Of a stretch of 64,000 nt of DNA, positions 1 to 11,898 are shown piece after piece. Under the pieces are notes generated by a model that was given only the letters and a program-made list of their open reading frames with translations, did not search any database and was not told the DNA's origin. The position numbers and the translations under genes were made by a program. Source of the stretch: Takashimella koratensis (lineage: Eukaryota; Basidiomycota; Tremellomycetes; Trichosporonales; Tetragoniomycetaceae). Numbering within the stretch: position 1 is the stretch's first letter; every line of letters starts with the position of its first letter. The DNA lies in the NCBI GenBank assembly GCA_003116875.1, contig BCKT01000008.1:890322-954321 (forward strand), given 5' to 3'.

Positions 1-2198
1 TCAAGTGCGGAGGAAGAGGTGGTTGCGATTGGGATAAGCGATAGGTTGTCTGTCTTCTTCGAGAGTCGCGATAGGGTTGACGTCTCGAGCAGTGGCCAGA
101 AGGTAGGTGTGTCGTGTTAGGCATGAAGCCACCTGGGAGAACCTTGAGCCATTGCTGATACCTGTCTCCTTCCCCTTGTGCGTCACAGGGTGTGACGGCG
201 GCGGCAGCAGTCTCTTGCCCATCCCTCGGCGACGCTCTTATCCTCGCCACCGCCCAAGGCCTATCGTTCACCAAAATCACCAGCCTCAAGAAACTGCAAG
301 TGCAGACGCTCGACCTGGGTCCCAAGTCGGTCGGCCAGGTCGCTTGGATCCCCGAGATTGGGAAGCTCGCGTTGGGAACAGCTACAAGAACGCTTGATGT
401 GGATAATGGTGATATTATCCAATCTGGATCTTTCGAGTTGCGCGACGCTACAAGTCTTGAACGTGAGTGGCTGTTGCCTCTTCAACGGATATCGATCATT
501 CAGTTGCTTTTCCCTCAACTAACCCCGTAACGGTCTATCATTTTGCTAATTGAAACGACCCCCAGTGCTCGCCGATTTCGACCTCGAAGATCGAGAAGAA
601 ATCACAACCGTGGAACCCGCTTTCCTCTCAGGTCGTCAATACGTCGCAGTGGGAACTGCTATCTTCTCCTCTGAAGACGCCTTTAACGAAGTCATCTATG
701 ATGGTCGGACCAATGTCCGCGCAGAAAAGGGGAGGCTGCTCGTCCTTGAGCCTGTGTTCAGTTCCGAGACGAATCGGTGGGATATGGGTTTGTTCACAGA
801 GGTCGAGACGGTAGGACCTGTGCTTGATATTAAAGTCATTCATGGGTTCTTGGCTGTCGCGGCAGCTAGCAAGGTGAGTTGATATTAGACGTAAAACACC
901 ACAACCACCACCCACAACCACCCATCTCGTTGGCTTCTGTCATCTAGCGGTGTTCTTCCCAATCTAGAGATATCGTTGACACGCCCAGGTCTCTATCCTG
1001 CGACATGACTTACCTCGAAACGAGCTCACCGAGCTCTCTCATTTCAACTACGCCTTTGTCGCGCGCTACCTCGCCGTCTCTCCACGTACCTCTGCTCACC
1101 CGGAAGACCGGTTGGTCGTTGGAGATGGGATGCGGAGTATCTTCGTGCTTGATGTGGACGAAGAGAGTGGGGCGATATTTGGAGACCAGAGGGATTTGGC
1201 AACTCATGCTGTCTCGGCATTGGGCACGGTCGCTGATGATGGACCTGGAGTGATCATCTCCAATGTGAGTGAAAGAGAGGGGTGGGCTTGGGAAGGAGTA
1301 GGAGAAAGAATAGGGTGGAAGCTGATACGCACTAGTCCGAATTCGATCTGTTCACTTTCAGACTCAAGGATGAGGTTGAGACGGCAGCCAGATTTGGGCT
1401 TCACGAAGACATTGCCCGCTTCCGATCCGGTAAGTACAGTCCACCTACCCGTTTTCATCCTGCCCGATCCCCTTTATGACATACAACACTAACGCGAACC
1501 CACGCAACTCAGGCTCCTTCGCACCGGCCTCATCAGCGACCGAAGTCCTTCGTCCCGACTTGATCTTTGCAACTATCGACGGGCGTCTAGGTATGGTCGG
1601 TGAGCTTACACCGACCGCTTCGCAGACGCTTGTAGATTTGCAACGGAATATGAACAAGTATATCAAGGGACCCGGTGGGGTCGATTGGAAGACGTAAGTC
1701 CCGGATTGCATCGGGGTCAACGGTGGTTTTGAGCTTTAACTCTTGTGTTGGTGGGCTTGAATGGCTTGGTTGGCTTGGGCGGGAGCTGATGGAATCGCAG
1801 GTTTAGACAATGTGGCGCGGAGAGGATCAAGCGCGACACGGCGGGTTTTATCGATGGAGACTTGTATGTGACTCGACGCCAATTGTCTTAGTCTACTCTT
1901 CCAGTCCTTTACTCCATACCAGAACTCTCGCTGACGCGTATACTTCTGTTCTCAATATCTCTCTCTCATCTTCTCCAATCTTCTCCAATCTTCTCCAATC
2001 TTCTCTCCGTCACTTTCAACACTCCGCAGCGTCCAAACACTCCTGGACTCGGACACGATGCCACCCGCCGAAGTCGAAAAGTGTATCGCAGGCACGACGT
2101 CGGTAGAGCACGTTTCTGTCCTTGTCGAAGGGGTCAAGAAGGAAGCGAGTCGAGCGGACGTGGTGAGGATTTTGGAGGCTGCAGCGGGGCTGCACTAG
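1..2198 (+). CDS. DDB1: DDB1-type damaged-DNA-binding protein, C-terminal part (5' end outside window)
   Basis: Large beta-propeller adaptor of CUL4-type ubiquitin ligases, acting in the nucleus in DNA damage repair. The start lies upstream of the window. The first exon piece ends at 102 and resumes at 189 in phase 0, followed by several more short-intron-separated exons. The reconstructed C-terminal part carries the CPSF_A-type region: KGRLLVLEP, then VGDGMRSIFVLDV (compare VGDLMRS in DDB1), then DGRLGMVGEL and DLQRNMNKYIKGPGGVDW, then GFIDGD near the end. This final order and the short helical tail to the TAG at 2196-2198 are typical of DDB1 rather than of the related SF3B3/Rse1 or CFT1. 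The last intron contains a short CCAATCTTCTCT-like triplication near 1971-2010. Its 3' end converges with the next gene, leaving about 270 bp between stops. Confidence 0.8.
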
Positions 2199-2472
2199 TT
2201 TGTGAAGGTGGGAAGTGTGTAAAGGTGCAAGGGAGTTAGAAGGATGAAAAGGAAGATGGGAATTGGAAATCAAGTCGGGAAGAGGGAAAAAAATGTGGGT
2301 GTGATTATCTATGCGTAATTTGGACGAATGAAATTGTATCTCAAGACTCTTATGCAAACAGTACATGTAGATACAGAGCGTCATCTACATCGTGTACACC
2401 CATCTGTCGGTGGGAAGCTCGAGGACCTCGAGGAGCTGAGAACCTGACGACTTGACGAGTCTACAGCCTGGC

Positions 2473-3837
2473 TTACCCTGACCCAATAAATGACCGCGCA
2501 AACGACTCCCACGAGACGTCGGTCATCTGAACCCCCGTCCGCGAGATCGGTATTGTCCCTTCCCCCTCCCTGCTCGCCTCGTCTTCGCCCTCGCCCTTCC
2601 AAATTGCTGCCCAGCCATATCGACCATCATCTAAACTCCCTATCTCCCATCTCCACCCCCACTCTCTAATATCGATCCCATCTACCGATACGCACCTAGC
2701 CTTCCCCCATTCGTTTTCTCCAGCACCATCGACTGGACCTGTCGCTTCGGTCACACTGGGCCGAGCCCCACTCCCTTCTTCCAGTTCTACGCGGATTCTA
2801 TCGAGTCCAAACCCGATTCCTTCCCCGATCGCTTTGGTGTACGCTTCTTTAATCGTCCAGAAGATAGTAATTAGTCGGGCTCGGTCAGTGTACGGTGCGT
2901 TTGTAGCTAGCTCCAGACGTTCAGAGATCGTCATCTGATCGAGAGGGACGTTGAGGACCGATTGGACCGTCGGGTCGGAGTTGAGACGGAGTCGTCGTTG
3001 CCGATGAAGGATCGTCATATGGGATAGAAGATTTGTAGATGAGATGACACTTGTCAGCTTGAGCAAGTATTGCACAGTGTGTACCACGTACCTGAGCCTG
3101 TAACGCCTCGATCAACTCGTCCACTGCTTCTTTCGTCCTCGGCACATCCATCACATCCACACCCACCTCCACCTCTCGCCGTGCCGTCTTCCCTCCCTCC
3201 TCTCCGACGCTTACGCTCCGTTTCTCCCCCCTGCAAACCCCAAAGATCACATACCTCCCTTCGTGCGAATCATTAAACGCAAGCGGCGGGTCGAGCTCAG
3301 GAGCGAGGAGGTACGGTTTCCCCTTTGGACGTCGGCCAAAGGTTGGGTAGGTGGTTGATGGGAGAAGAGAGTGGAGGCGGAGGTAGTAGGTCGGAAAGAG
3401 CCGGCCGGCGAGTGAACCTGCGAGGGTTAGTACAGAGGTCGAAGTAGAAGGGAAGGTATGAGAGGAGAGTGAAGAGGGTTGTGGAGCTGGTAAGTGTGTA
3501 GACGGAGAAGGAGGGGAACACCAGATGGGGAAACGTACGAAGGGCATCGTCTTGGTGTCGAAATCGCCTGACTCGATCTTGTGCAGTCTCAGGAAGATAG
3601 TGCAAGAGTCTGTCAAATACCTACGAGACGAAAATTGACATCAGCATGTACCATAAGGGGCGCTTGTGAGCAAGATACAAAGTGATAGTGGCTGTGTGGA
3701 GGTATTAAGGGGACCAGTGAGGAGATTGCGAAATGGGATAGGAGGCAAGGTCGGAGAAAGAAAGTTGGGAGACCGGACGGACGTACCTCTTCGTCCACCG
3801 ATTCGGGGATACGAAGGGAGACGAGATCGAGCGTCAT
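2473..3837 (-). CDS. 4'-phosphopantetheinyl transferase (Sfp/Lys5/NpgA type)
   Basis: Transfers the phosphopantetheine arm of coenzyme A to a serine of carrier-protein domains, so in fungi it activates alpha-aminoadipate reductase and any polyketide or peptide synthases. The spliced protein starts at the ATG read from 3837 (MTLDLVSLRIPESVDEE) and joins across a short intron to a segment beginning RYLTDSCTIFLRLHK. Family motifs appear in order: GRRPKGKPYLL, FNDSHEGRYVIFG, the acidic metal-binding GVDVM, and the signature WTIKEAYTKAIGEG with the conserved K-E-A-x-x-K. At least two introns are needed, one just after FVRFP and one just before the signature exon. The stop is TAA at 2473-2475. A single such enzyme often serves all carriers in a fungus. 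The family call is strong; the precise substrates are inference. Confidence 0.78.
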
Positions 3838-4232
3838 GAGTAGGTGTGTATAGTGCGATTGCTCATGGATCAAGCAGAGGTGACCAGAGGTTAAGAGAGA
3901 GGAGTCCCGAGTCGAGGGTGTAGAGTCGCAAATCGAGATTGGTATTTTAGTGATTCGGTCAACAAAACCGCCGGCCGACTGACTCGGCAACTGTTGACCG
4001 GATTCCGTCGCATGGCCGGCTCACACTCCGAGCTACCCAGTCTGTTCCAAGAACAGCTTCACCACAGCTGGACACTCGACGACAAAGAGATGGGATCAGC
4101 ACTGCCTCATATCAAACTGTCCTCGTCGACTCCAAGCTCAATGTATACAATGCATGTGTGTACAGCCAAACAAACGCGTGATATGAATTAGGGAACCAGC
4201 AGCCAATGTCCAATTTTCCTGCGCGACGGCAC
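3838..4232. other. Intergenic: upstream region of the phosphopantetheinyl transferase gene / 3' side of CHK1
   Basis: No gene is supported here. The short open frames on both strands have no recognisable protein features. The stretch must hold the promoter of the transferase gene and the CHK1 3' UTR. Confidence 0.5.
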
Positions 4233-6336
4233 CTAATCGGACTTGACGACGTACGGGGTGATCTGCTGGTGTCGCACGATCAACCACCAAAACGCCCTCC
4301 AATGCAAGATCGATCCCTTCAAGGTTGCTCGTGTCAGCTACTCTCCCTGACCAAACATGTGTTACTCCTCATCCCTCAACCCTCTCCCCCCCCCCCCCCC
4401 CCCCAACCCTTTGTAGCTCTTTTCACTCACCTTCTCTCGCTTCATATTGACCAACGTATGTCCCTCGACAGCATGACTATCACTCGTTTTAAACTGGAAC
4501 GTCCCTGTTACGCTCTTCTGTCCCGCGGCCTTGTGCACCCTGATCATCGTCTGCGCTGAGTTATGTTGCACGTTGGTCTCGCCCAACTCGGACTGGAGGT
4601 GGCCGAGGAGTAAAGTGAACGCCTCGGGTGGGTTGAGAGTGAGCCAGAATCGGGTCGTGTTCGTATTGAAGTCGCCTCCTTGGGTCTGGGCGCAGGTCTC
4701 AGCTCGAATATTCTTGGGAAGGCGAGGAGCTTAGTTACGCACAATGTTACCCGTCCCGCGCATGAATTGAGATTCTTGTTTACCAAACTGGCTCATCCAC
4801 GGATCATCCGCCATCGCTCTGTCCATACGACTACACAAAGACAGAGGACCATTGTCAGCGCCTCGCCAGATCCATACCAACGTCACGCGTCACTCACCTC
4901 GAGGCGTACGCCTGTGATGCAGACGAGAGCAATGTCGGATCCGCAATCGCCATCATACCCGTTGTCCGCAAACCCTGGGTAAGCGCCTCCGGGATCTGTT
5001 CGCGGCGCAACTGCGACGGACTGGGATGAATGTTTGTCAGCGCTTACTACTTGATCGTTGCTCTCAGGCCAGATTAGGCCAAAAATGACTCAATTCAGCA
5101 ACTCACGTCATGCACCACGGGTGTGTTTTGATCCCATCAATCGTTATCCGTTGATTTGGGTCCACCGTCAACAACGCTGTCAGAATCGCTGTGACGTGGT
5201 CAACATCGTCCAAGGTGAGATGACTTACATTTTGCCTGCCCTCGTATCCGCGTCCACGGGTCGTACTGGAAAATCTCGCCAGCCAGGTATGCTCGAAACT
5301 CGGGACTTCGTTCAGACGGCTCGTCCCAGGGTGTGTCTGGAAGGGTCAGTGGAAATGTTATGTTGAATCACAGCTGAGGGGGAGGTCCTCATGGCAGCTG
5401 TTACTCACTCCCGACCAGCAAGGTGTACAGTACAACGCCCATCCCCCACACGTCCACCGGCTCCGCCTGATACCCCTGCCCCGCGGGCCCGCCGAGCTGG
5501 ACAACCATCAGCTGATAGTTCTCAGAAACAAGGAAGCCGACATCATGACTCACCTCCGGAGCAACATACGGCAAGCTGCCGCATCTCCCACTCAGTAGCC
5601 TCGTCTTCCCCTTGTGTCGAAAGACAGCGCAGAGCCCGAAATCGGAAATCTTGAGGTTACCGTTGGCAGCGAGCAAGAGATTCTCGGGCTTAAGATCTCG
5701 GTGAGCGACACCCTTGGCGTGTATGTATTCCTGTTCAGGATTAATCAGCTAGGCTTCGTAGGTTCAAGACGGACATAGCTAGTTAGCAACTCACTATGCC
5801 AGAGACCATCTGGGCAAAGTAGAACTTTGCGAGGTCTTCTGGAACGCCCACGTCGGGAGCTGTCCATGTATGAGTAAAGGCTTTTTATTTTAACACGATT
5901 TGTTGAGCCAGCTCACCAATCTTGTCGAACAGATCCCCTCCAATAGCCAGCTCGAGCAACATGTACAGTCCCGGCACCCACCCCGCACTCGCCTGATCCT
6001 CGCCAATGACCTCGGAATGGAGGAATTCGAGGATATAGTCGTTTCGCAAGCTCTTGTGGACCTGGACCTCTTTCTGAAGCTCTTTATGATTGGGTTGACC
6101 GTAGCCCAGTGAAGGGGAGATGAAGAGATTGACCACTTTGCAAGCGGCAACTCGGCCTGCGCTGTCGTCGAATGCGCGGAAAACTCTGTCGTTGGGTTAA
6201 TGAATGTAAGGGTGGTTGCCTTAGGGGAGCAAACACGAGCTTACTTTGAGAAACCGCCGCCGCCGATCTCCTCACCAATGCGGTATCCCTTGATTGCAGG
6301 GTAGTTGAGCTGCTGGGTCTGGTCGTCGATGTCCAT
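4233..6336 (-). CDS. CHK1: Checkpoint serine/threonine kinase CHK1
   Basis: Effector kinase of the DNA damage and replication checkpoint, acting in the nucleus. Reading from the ATG at 6336, the N-terminus ([10 protein letters not shown]) runs into the glycine loop [11 protein letters not shown]. It continues with the helix-C region, [13 protein letters not shown], the catalytic loop [37 protein letters not shown] and [16 protein letters not shown]. The order and the [10 protein letters not shown]...LPYVAPE spacing are those of CHK1. Downstream exons supply the regulatory tail with a KA1-like module: [20 protein letters not shown] and, after an intron with a 19-C tract, [17 protein letters not shown] ending in KSD and the TAG at 4233-4235. 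About eight or nine introns are needed. An in-frame upstream ATG exists at 6441, but its extension has no kinase features. It is divergent from the M16 protease gene. Confidence 0.86.
4386..4404. repeat. C19 homopolymer in a CHK1 intron
   Basis: Nineteen consecutive C on the + strand (G on the transcript), inside the penultimate CHK1 intron. It is one of several long G/C homopolymers in the window. Confidence 0.95.
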
Positions 6337-6518
6337 TGCGGTGGTGAAGAAGAGGGCAATGGTGGGATCATGTTGGATTCGAGTCCACTCATCCGTCAAA
6401 ACAAAGCCACGCGCGTCAGGGTACAGGTCACGTGAATGCAATTGCTACGTGTCACCATTCCTTTCGACATGCAGTCCCCTCTCTGCGGTAGCAATTTTTG
6501 TTCCGCTCGCTTCCATGC

Positions 6519-6551
<33 letters not shown>

Positions 6552-6658
6552 TGTTTCGGGGTACTCGTTTTCTTTTGTCCTCGTCATCTTGGCACTCGTC
6601 CACCCCATCGCCCTTACATCTACCCTCCTAACCCTCCCCTACCCTCCCCCCTCCTCGC
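6337..6658. promoter_or_regulatory. Bidirectional promoter region between CHK1 and the M16 protease, with a (TG)15 tract
   Basis: 322 bp separate two divergent start codons, so both promoters must lie here. A perfect TG dinucleotide repeat occupies about 6521-6550, followed by a C/T-rich stretch leading to the protease ATG. Promoter function is inferred from gene orientation only. Confidence 0.6.
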
Positions 6659-9600
6659 ATGCTACCTCTCCTCGCACGATCAACCAGCAGCACCACCACC
6701 TCGGCCGCAGCTAGATCCGCCCTCTCCCTCTCCCTCTCCCTCTCCCTCTCCACCCCGCTCTACCGGCCATCACCCACCACCCTTGCCACTCGCCGCTTCC
6801 GGTCCTTCTCCTCTTCACCCCTCGGTCAACCATCGGTCAACCGCTCCATCAACACCCCATCGTCTAGTCAACGCCCCGCTCGCGCGATCGTCTCTCCTTC
6901 TTCCTCTCCATCTCTCATTCACTCCAGATCCCTCGCATCGGTTGTCATGTCGTGAGTACCATTGCTCGGTTCTCATCACTCTACCTCTCATCACCATCAC
7001 TTTGCCGTTTGTCACCACCAACCAGGCATGTCACATGTACTCCATCGAGTCATTCAGCATGCACCTTTGACTCCCTTCCCTGCATCTTGCCCCCCAAAGT
7101 CTTGATCTCTACCTGCGCAGTCTTCCCCTTTCTTTGGTCAACCAGCTCCTACTTCACTCTTCCCCACTGTCTCTCTCTCTCTCTCCTGTGCACACACCGT
7201 TGCTTCGTCTAAGCGACCTCTGCTATCCAGATGTGGCCTCAACTCCTCACCGTCCTGGTCCTCCCATTAATCGCTTGGTTCGCTCTCCACAGTTCGTCTC
7301 AACAACCTCTCGCCCCTCTCCCTCCTCTTACCTCGGGTAACCTAGGTATCGACACTCCGGCACTCACCGCCGTTCCCCCGATCCCCTCGGCCAACGGTTC
7401 AGTCAACCTCGTCTTGCCTCCGACCGAGGACCGACCGCACAGGTACTTTACTTTGCCCAATGGTCTCGAAGTCATCGTCGTTTCTGACCCCAAGGCCGAC
7501 AAGGCCGCAGCGTCTATGGACGTCGGTGTCGGCCACCTCTCCGACCCCGTCAACCTCCCCGGTTGCGCTCATTTCTGTGAACATTTGATGTTCTTGGGAA
7601 CGGGAAAATATCCAAAGGAGAACGAATACCAAAGCTTCCTGTCATCGCATAACGGACACTCGAACGCTTGGACCGCAATGACATCGACAAACTATTTTTT
7701 TGATGTGGGACCAGATGCCCTAGAGGGTGCGCTTGACCGATTCTCCCGGTTCTTCACAGAGCCACTGTTCACTGAGGTTAGCACTATTGATGGGTCCAAT
7801 CAACTGACAGCCCCAGGACTGCACAGAGCGCGAGATCAACGCAGTCAACTCTGAGAACAAGAAGAACCTCCAAAACGACATCTGGGTGAGTTGTGCTGCA
7901 CACATCCCGAGAATGACAGCTAACTCTTCTACAGCGCTTCTTCCAGCTCGAGAAGCATCTCTCCAAACCAGGCCACGTCTATCGCAAGTTCGGGACAGGC
8001 AACCTCAAGACCCTGTGGGAAGACCCCAAAGCTGAGAACCGAGATCCACGCGCTGAGTTGATCGAGTGGTGGCGCAGAGAGTACTGCGCGAAGCGGATGA
8101 AGCTCGCCGTTGCCGGTCGCCAAGACCTTGACACGTTGGAGAAGTGGGTGCGAGAGATGTTCGAGGCGGTGCCAGTGCGGACAGATGGCAAGCCGGCCAC
8201 AGGACCCGACGGCGTGAGGATTGCGTTCGAGGAGCACCCTTACCCTGCCGATTCGCGAGGGGTGAGTCAGATATTAGAGTGTCGATTGCTTACGATCAGA
8301 TGGCAACTTTCGTCAAGCCCGTTCGCGAGATGCGAGGATTGGAGATCTCGTTCCCCTTCCCGGACGTTGACCAATTCTACCAGACAAAGGTGAGCCCACA
8401 TCCTGGTCGCGACTAATCTGCAGCCATCCAACTTTGCGGCGCACCACATCGGTCATGAAGGAAAGGGTTCGATCTTGTCTTACCTCAAGCGCAAGGGCTG
8501 GGCCAACTCGCTGCGAGCCGGTGCCTCTGACGACGCAACGGGTTTCGCTACGATGAAGATCAACATCGAGCTTACTCCTGAGGGCTTGGGTCAGTCATTG
8601 AGGTCGGTTGGAAGACCACACACTGATCATTGTTGCAGAACACTGGGAAGACGTTGCTCTCGTCGTGTTCAAGTACTGTGCGCTCCTTCGGGCACAGCCC
8701 CCATCGACGACGGCATTCGACGAGATGAAGCGCATGGCCGAAATCAGCTTCCGATTCGCTGAGCGTGGCCGGACATCTGACTATGCGACGTTGCTCGCTG
8801 GCTGGATGCAATCGGCTTCTCCGCGCGACCAGATTGTCAGCTCAAAGTACCTGTTGGGCGACTTTGACAACGCTGTTCTCTCCGACATCTTCAAACTCCT
8901 CGACCCACGTCTCGCCTCGATCGGTGTTACCTGCAAGGAGCTTCCCAAGGGTGTTGAGGGCACTTTCGATTTGACGGAACCAATCTACGGGACCGAGTAC
9001 ACACGGAGGAAGTGGAGCGACAAGTTCATGCAGGAGGCGATTGCTGGAAAGCCTATTGCTGAGCTTCAACTCCCCGGACCCAACCTGTTCATCCCTGAGA
9101 AACTGGACGTGACAAAGACCGAAGTGGACAAGCCTGTCAACCGACCAACGCTTATGCGGGACACTGCCCTCTCTCGCCTGTGGTATAAAAAAGACGACCA
9201 GTTCTGGATGCCCAAGGCCAACATCTACTCCCAGCTTCGATCGTGAGTACATCATAGACATACAAGACTGACGACAGGCCTTTACTCGAGGTGACTCCAC
9301 GTGCCGCCGTGCTTGGTCGCTTGCTGTGCGATCTGTTCAACGACGCCACCAACGAAGACATCTACGATGCCGAACTCGCCGAACTCAGCTTCAACCTCTG
9401 GTACAGCGGCGACTCGATCTCCCTTGCCGTTGGTGGATTCAGCGACAAGCTCGAGGTCCTCACTGAGACCATGTTGGGCAAGCTCATGGCGTTCAAAGTT
9501 GACGAGTCGAGGTTTGCTAAGATCGCCGACCAAGCCAAGCAATATTGGAACAACTTTGGGCTCGAGGAACCGTACCGTGTGGCCCCGTACTGGAGCTCGT

Positions 9601-10866
9601 ACACGACGTCGTCGTTGGTGTGGACTCAGAAGGAGAAGCTCGAGGAGCTGCAACGTGAGTTTTAACTAAGCCTCGCATCGCTTTGTACTGACCCCTGCAG
9701 ACATCACTGCTGCCGACGTTCAGGCGTACGCGAAGGAGCTGTTCCAGCGACTCCACGTCGAGACACTGGTTCACGGCAACACGACGGTTGAGGGCGCCAA
9801 GGGTATCCAGGACATGATCGAGCGCGTGTTGTCGCCCCGTTCCTTGTCGCTCGCCGAACGTTTGGGTGAGCGCGCGCTCAACTTGCCCCCGTCGTCCGAG
9901 CACGTGTGGGAGATCGACGTGGCCAACCCCGCCGAGCCCAACGGAGCTGTTGTCTACTACACCCAGATTGGCGACTCGACCGACCGATCTCTCCGAGCAC
10001 GATTGGCGCTGCTCGAGCAGGTCGCCTCGGAGCCCTCATTCAACATCCTACGTACCAAGGAGCAGCTCGGCTACGTCGTCTTCTCCATGTCGATGGTGCA
10101 GTCGGGCTTGATGGGCTACCGCGTCATTGTCCAGTCCGAGCGCAGCCCAGCCTATGTCGAGACCCGTATCGAGAGCTTCTTCGACAGCCTCAAGGAGATC
10201 ATCGAGAACATGCCTGAGGAGGAGTTTGAGCGACACCGCCAGACGCTGATCGACAAGCGGGAGGAAAAGGCAAAGAACCTTGGCGAGGAGTCGAGGCGGT
10301 ACTGGGCTCGTATCACCGATCGGTTCTACGAATTCAACAAGCGAGAAAACGATATCGCCCAGTTGCGGCAGGCGACCAAGCAGCAGGTTCTCGACTTGTT
10401 CATGTCCGCCGTCCACCCATCGTCAGCGACCCGATCCAAATTGTCGGTCCACTTGAAGCCTGTGATGCGCGCAGCTGAGGGCGCGGTCAAGTTTGACCCT
10501 TCGTCCGCTTCGTCCCTCGTTGACGCGTTCACGAAACACAGCATTCCCGTCGACCAGTCGGCGCTTGCGAAACTTATGGGTGCCTCGCCAGAGCTCGAGG
10601 CAGTGAAGACTTTTGCGCGCGACGCAGTCAAAACGCACGTTGCTGCCGGTGGTCTGGGCGGGGCCGAGGGGGCCACTCAGCAGAAGGAGGTGGAGGAGAT
10701 GATTGCAGGACTCAAGGGGAAGGCAGTGGGTGGGGAGGAAGAGAAGTCAGCAAAAGTCAGGGAAGGGAACGTGTTTATCCAGGATATCAACGAGTTCAAG
10801 GCAGGTCTCGTACCGACCAAAGCACCGTTTGCGCTCGAGCCTCTCGGAGCGGTTGCCAAGCTTTAA
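6659..10866 (+). CDS. Insulin-degrading-enzyme-type M16 metalloprotease
   Basis: Zinc peptidase of the inverted-zincin M16A group, degrading small peptides such as cleaved presequences or pheromones. The zinc site is seen as CAHFCEHLMFLGTG (HxxEH) with the distal glutamate in the segment CTEREINAVNSENKKN, joined across a 39-nt intron. The C-terminal half has SEPSFNILRTKEQLGYVVFS, the hallmark of the insulysin subgroup. Exon 1 (6659-6951) encodes a Ser/Arg-rich, acid-poor N-terminus with a (Ser-Leu)5 run, resembling a mitochondrial targeting sequence. It ends with a second in-frame ATG at 6947. The next exon starts at 7293 after a 341-nt intron. Introns also interrupt at about 7888, 8262, 8390, 8590, 9243 and 9655. 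The stop is TAA at 10864-10866. Use of the second start would give a cytosolic form. Confidence 0.88.
6719..6755 (+). repeat. CTCTCC hexamer repeat coding (Ser-Leu)n
   Basis: About five tandem copies of a CCCTCT/CTCTCC hexamer within exon 1 of the M16 protease gene, translating to alternating Ser-Leu in the presumed targeting sequence. Confidence 0.85.
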
Positions 10867-11424
10867 TTCATATATCATCAGGTCGTGAGATGGTCTGAGA
10901 CGGTGGGAGAGCCCAAGAGAAGGGGTTTGTCTAGCACGATATATTGGTATCGGTTAGAGAGGTAGAGGTGAAGAGACAGCCCTTTGTGTCAGATATTACA
11001 AGCATGCAGCATTACTCTTGATCAGCCGAGGACTTGACATGGACAACCTAGACAGGCGAGAGTATTGTACAGACGCCTTCGATTTGAAGGTCACGCAGGT
11101 TGGGGGTGTTCACTGGACGCAGTCTTGTACTGTAGACATCGAGCATTCACGCCTATCACTGTCGTCATGCATGGCCTCAAAGGGTGCTCAAACTCGACGT
11201 TTGCTGTTTCTTTTGTTGCTCTACTCCGTGCTTTCGTTTGTGCAATTTTCTGAATCCGTGCGGTAGTAATCTTTTGGAGGTTGCGTTTTTTGACGCCGAC
11301 AGCATTGTACGCAACTGTCGTGTGTAGTACTGCATTGTACGTATAAAAAGGGCTAGCCCGCACGTCGTCAATATGATTTGCTCTAGTATTTCTCTTTCCA
11401 ACAGATTTCAGCGCCATTTACAGT
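10867..11424. promoter_or_regulatory. Intergenic region with TATA-type promoter of family A member 1
   Basis: No gene is seen. A clear TATAAAA lies at 11343-11349, about 76 bp before the ATG of the next gene. The part just after 10866 is the protease 3' UTR. Confidence 0.6.
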
Positions 11425-11898
11425 ATGTCAACCTCTGCAACAATGACAACAACCTCGGACTTCAACTTCCAGGACTTGGTGATGTTCTACCACATCCAGG
11501 ACGACACTCTTTACCAGCTCGTTGCAAACGCGTCTCCATTCGATGAGGGTGAAGGCGGAATGATTACCGTTGGATGGTTTTATATGACAACCGGGCGATC
11601 AGAAACGCCGGGGGTGTCCTGTGACCTTTTGTGGGAAATCAGGTTGCACGAATCTGGTTTGATCATGTTAAATAGTGACAGGCAAAATGTGTGGCTCATT
11701 CCTTGCCCTGAAGTCAAAACCATGTGCGAAACAAATCCTCACTGGGTCAACACTGATGAGCCTCTGACCAAGATTTCAAGCAAAACTTCGGAAGAGTTCT
11801 TACAGCAGACGAGGGCGTCTATCTACGGATCCCGGTACCGACCCAGCCAAGCCAGGATCGACGAACTCAAGGCTTTGGTCGCCGCTGCCACTCGCTAA
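11425..11898 (+). CDS. Family A member 1: small protein of unknown function
   Basis: Intronless 157-residue protein that I do not recognise. There is no signal peptide or membrane segment. It shares with its neighbours (13053, 15007, 16242) a common plan. An N-terminal aromatic-rich strand region is followed by an acidic pair (FYHIQDDTLYQLV). A middle part leads to IPCPEVKTMCETN, matching the C-x-E-V motif of the family. The C-terminal tail is YGSRYRPSQARIDEL, resembling the charged Tyr...Arg-Pro tail of the other copies. In this copy the conserved Trp of the motif is Met and the second Cys is displaced. A TATA box 76 bp upstream and a start in good context support expression. It is probably a soluble intracellular protein of a lineage-specific family; function unknown. 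Confidence 0.6.
   Translation: MSTSATMTTTSDFNFQDLVMFYHIQDDTLYQLVANASPFDEGEGGMITVGWFYMTTGRSETPGVSCDLLWEIRLHESGLIMLNSDRQNVWLIPCPEVKTMCETNPHWVNTDEPLTKISSKTSEEFLQQTRASIYGSRYRPSQARIDELKALVAAATR

Noticed and set aside
6241..6441. Upstream in-frame ATG (6441) as the CHK1 start
   Set aside because: The 35-residue extension has no kinase-like features; the ATG at 6336 lies just before the kinase domain.
11018..11266. Small plus-strand frame before family A member 1
   Set aside because: Lies upstream of the TATA box and lacks any family A motif.
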